This document shows, one piece after another, positions 62,116-64,000 of a stretch of 64,000 bases of DNA. Each line of letters opens with the position of its first letter. The first letter of the stretch is position 1. The stretch is taken from positions 1-64,000 of the forward strand of contig NZ_JADG01000009.1 of assembly GCF_000518265.1 (NCBI RefSeq), given 5' to 3'. The position numbers were made by a program, and so were the translations under genes. The notes under the pieces were generated by a model. It made no database searches and had not been told where the DNA came from. It saw nothing but the letters and a program-made list of their open reading frames with translations. This DNA comes from Actinomadura oligospora ATCC 43269. GTDB lineage: Bacteria > Actinomycetota > Actinomycetes > Streptosporangiales > Streptosporangiaceae.

Positions 62116-63483
62116 TCAGGCTGCGCCGGCCCGGGCGAGTAGTTCGGCGATCTCGTTGTTGTTCTTCTCCCGGGCGATGCCGAGTGGGGTGTCGCTGCCG
62201 ACCTTGAGCCCGGACGGGTCGGCGATCCGGGCGTTGACGTCGGCTCCGGCGGCGATGAGCGTCTCTATGACTCCGGTCCCGGCTTCCCGCCACACCGCGC
62301 AGTGCAGGGGCGTCGCGCCCGCCGTCGTGCGCGGGTCGGGATCGGCGGCGCGATCGAGCATCAGGCGGAGTGCCTCCTGGTGGCCGCCGCCCGCGGCGGC
62401 GTGCAGGGCGGACATGCCTTCGATCCCGAACAGGTCCGAGTAAGCGGTGCGCCGCGCCGGGTCCGCTCCGGCGTCGAGCAGCGCCGCGACGATTTCCGGC
62501 GCGTCGACCGCCACCAGCAGCGGCGTCAGGCCGAGCCGGTCCTCGGCCTCGACGTCCGCGCCGGCATCGATGAGTCGGCGCAGGATCTCCAGCCGCTCGG
62601 CGACCGGCCGCTCGCGCTCCCACTTGAACCGGCTCTCGGCCACGACGTGCAGCGGCGTCATGCGGATCGGGCCGGTCGCCCGCGGGTCGGCTCCGGCGTC
62701 GAGCAGTGCCCGCACCACCTCCGCCGAGGGACCGGGCCGGTCGGTGCGGAACGGTCCTCGGACGGCCATCCAGAGCGGTGTGACCCGCCGTTCGATCCGC
62801 TCCATCCCGAAGTCGTCGGGGTGCAGGCCGAGCTCCGTCAGGAGGCTGTCGTGGCCGGTTCGCGCGCTGAGGTCCGCACCTGCGGCCAGCAGCGCCCGCA
62901 CCGTCTCGGCCGAGCCCGACATCGTCGCGAAGTGAAGCGGGGTCATCTCTGAGCGGTCGTCCTCGGCCGGGCCCAGCGGGGCACCCACGGCGATCGCGGA
63001 GACCACGGTCTCCAGGTCGCCGTAGGCGCAGGCGTTGGCCAGCCGGGCGGAGTCCGGCGGCTCGTAGACGGTCAACCCGGCCAGCATCTGCGACAGCCGC
63101 CGCGGATGACCGAAGGCGTCCGCCGCGTCGGACCCGTCGTGGTCGATCCGGTGGACGTCCGGATCGCCGGGCCGCGGATCGTCCAGATCGACGACCCAGT
63201 AGTACTGCGTCGACTCGTTGAACCCGATCACGAAGCATGGCCGGTCAACCCCGAACGGATCACCCCCGCCGACCCCCTGCGGAAAGCTGACCCTGTCTCC
63301 GTACTCGGCGGTGACCAGCAGGGTCCGCGGCGGCCAGGTGATCGCCATCAGCGTCTCGGTCTCCGGCGGCAGCGGCCTGGGCGCGTCGGTCCAGTGCACG
63401 CCCGCCTCGACCGTCCCGGGGACGGTCCCGCCGAGCCGCTCGACCTGACGCAGCACCTCGGCGTGCACACCTTCGCTTCGCAT
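62116..63483 (-). CDS. Ankyrin-repeat protein
   Basis: A 455-residue protein from ATG 63483. The first ~145 residues form an unrecognised domain (VHWTDAPRPLPPETETLMAIT, QYYWVVDLDDPRPGDP). From ~150 on, seven or eight ankyrin repeats follow: ARLANACAYGDLETVVSAI, TPLHFATMSGSAETVRALLAAGADLSARTG, EVVRALLDAGADPRATG, RLIDAGADVEAEDRLGLTPLLVAV, ALLDAGADPARRT, ALHAAAGGGHQEALRLMLDRA, TPLHCAVWREAGTGVIETLIAAGADV and TPLGIAREKNNNEIAELL. It likely mediates protein-protein binding in the cytosol; no partner is obvious. Confidence 0.88.
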   Translation of the reverse strand: MRSEGVHAEVLRQVERLGGTVPGTVEAGVHWTDAPRPLPPETETLMAITWPPRTLLVTAEYGDRVSFPQGVGGGDPFGVDRPCFVIGFNESTQYYWVVDLDDPRPGDPDVHRIDHDGSDAADAFGHPRRLSQMLAGLTVYEPPDSARLANACAYGDLETVVSAIAVGAPLGPAEDDRSEMTPLHFATMSGSAETVRALLAAGADLSARTGHDSLLTELGLHPDDFGMERIERRVTPLWMAVRGPFRTDRPGPSAEVVRALLDAGADPRATGPIRMTPLHVVAESRFKWERERPVAERLEILRRLIDAGADVEAEDRLGLTPLLVAVDAPEIVAALLDAGADPARRTAYSDLFGIEGMSALHAAAGGGHQEALRLMLDRAADPDPRTTAGATPLHCAVWREAGTGVIETLIAAGADVNARIADPSGLKVGSDTPLGIAREKNNNEIAELLARAGAA

Positions 63484-63842
63484 CGGGTCAAATTAGCAGC
63501 AGATCACCCACCCTTTACCCAACTTGCACGAACACCGCGACCACCCCACCGGTGCGGACGGAACCACCGACAACACCCATCCCGAGAACGGCCGTTACGG
63601 GACGGTCGCGATCGTGCCGAGAGGGCCCGAACGGGGCCGGTGTTCGTCGTTCAAAGCGGCGAGCCATCTTGGCCGCGTGCAGGATTTACGAGCTCAAGGC
63701 GCAGGTCGCGCGGACGATCCTTCTCGCGGCGGGGCCAGAGGGCGCTTCGATGGAATTCGCCATCAAAGGGACTATCACGATGCAAATCCCCGCACTCGGC
63801 GCTGATGATCTCGTAGGATCACCAGTCAGCCAAGGAGGGGCG
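63484..63842. other. Intergenic region before the last partial gene
   Basis: The reading frame of the final gene stays open upstream (an in-frame ATG lies at 63750), so a longer protein cannot be excluded. No other motif seen. Confidence 0.35.
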
Positions 63843-64000
63843 ATGCTCCGCTTGAACACGGGATGGCCGCGATCGCTTTGGATCGTCCAGCTCGGCTGCA
63901 CACTTCCTGTGCTGGTGCTCTGCGAGCTGATGCTCACTCTCATCGCCACCATGTTCCTCAACGCGGGAGGCGGCATGTCGATCTTCGGCGTCTTCGCCTT
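63843..64000 (+). CDS. Membrane protein, N-terminal part (cut by window edge)
   Basis: ATG 63843 with AAGGAGGGG two nt upstream. The 52 visible residues contain a long hydrophobic stretch, WIVQLGCTLPVLVLCELMLTLIATMFL, so the protein starts with at least one membrane segment. Too short for family assignment. Confidence 0.55.
   Translation, partial: MLRLNTGWPRSLWIVQLGCTLPVLVLCELMLTLIATMFLNAGGGMSIFGVFA

Noticed and set aside
1..64000. CRISPR array
   Set aside because: No regularly spaced repeats of 25-40 nt with unique spacers were seen; the only tandem repeats are the 9-nt and 18-nt ones listed.

Overview
The window is high-GC actinomycete DNA. It carries type I modular polyketide synthase genes, a divergent aceA/RamB-type regulator pair, many TetR, PadR, ArsR and ROK regulators, NrtR-like Nudix logic, SUKH and EAD-type conflict proteins, and frequent GTG/TTG starts. 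Gene content and protein style resemble Streptosporangiales, with an Actinomadura-like Thermomonosporaceae as my best guess. I assign no species.

Layout. 1-1169: decayed transposase ends. 1170-9772 (minus strand): a compact operon of an EF-hand protein, a KSQ-AT-DH-KR-ACP synthase and a KS-TE protein. 10227-14234: three unrecognised accessory genes. 14637-18885: a PHB-depolymerase-like esterase, a DUF2867 protein behind a double operator, a small membrane protein, and a SUKH/zinc-ribbon/S1 fusion. 18973-23799: an island bounded by two near-identical copies of a tRNA 3' end. It holds an IS1182-type relic, two tandem secreted paralogues and a broken RibD-like gene. 24279-29446: a sigma-factor relic, an APH-like kinase, a TetR/thioesterase pair and a polar amino-acid ABC transporter. 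29556-33856: an acyl-CoA dehydrogenase behind a duplicated GTTACC operator, then the RamB-like regulator divergent from isocitrate lyase (acetate and fatty-acid carbon use). 34221-36994: a secreted M1 peptidase, then a DUF7873-like gene followed at once by an array of tRNA-like elements in permuted order (3' half before 5' half). 37123-44713: a sugar or polyol locus (ROK regulator, isomerase/epimerase, ribose-type ABC transporter, Gfo/Idh/MocA oxidoreductase). 44815-47433: an ABC-2 exporter. 47635-51484: a Nudix / nucleosidase / membrane-protein cassette that looks like a conflict (anti-phage type) system. 51867-63483: PadR with membrane partner, a 44-residue secreted peptide, a secreted cyclophilin, an HTH regulator, an ABC exporter, a VOC/ArsR pair, an ASCH-like protein, an ATPase relic, a YwqG-like protein, an XRE-cupin regulator and an ankyrin protein. 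The window ends inside a membrane protein.

Three loci deserve most attention. First, the permuted tRNA-like array at 36597-36994: acceptor, D, anticodon and T stems can all be drawn, but only if the halves are joined in swapped order. Second, the mini-PKS: the KS protein has no AT or ACP, the partner has a decarboxylating KSQ and the only AT/DH/KR/ACP set, so the two proteins together would form one complete diketide synthase. Third, the Nudix-nucleosidase-membrane cassette, whose last two proteins share a GVQAG-type motif.

All functional calls come from reading motifs by eye; no database search or folding program was run.
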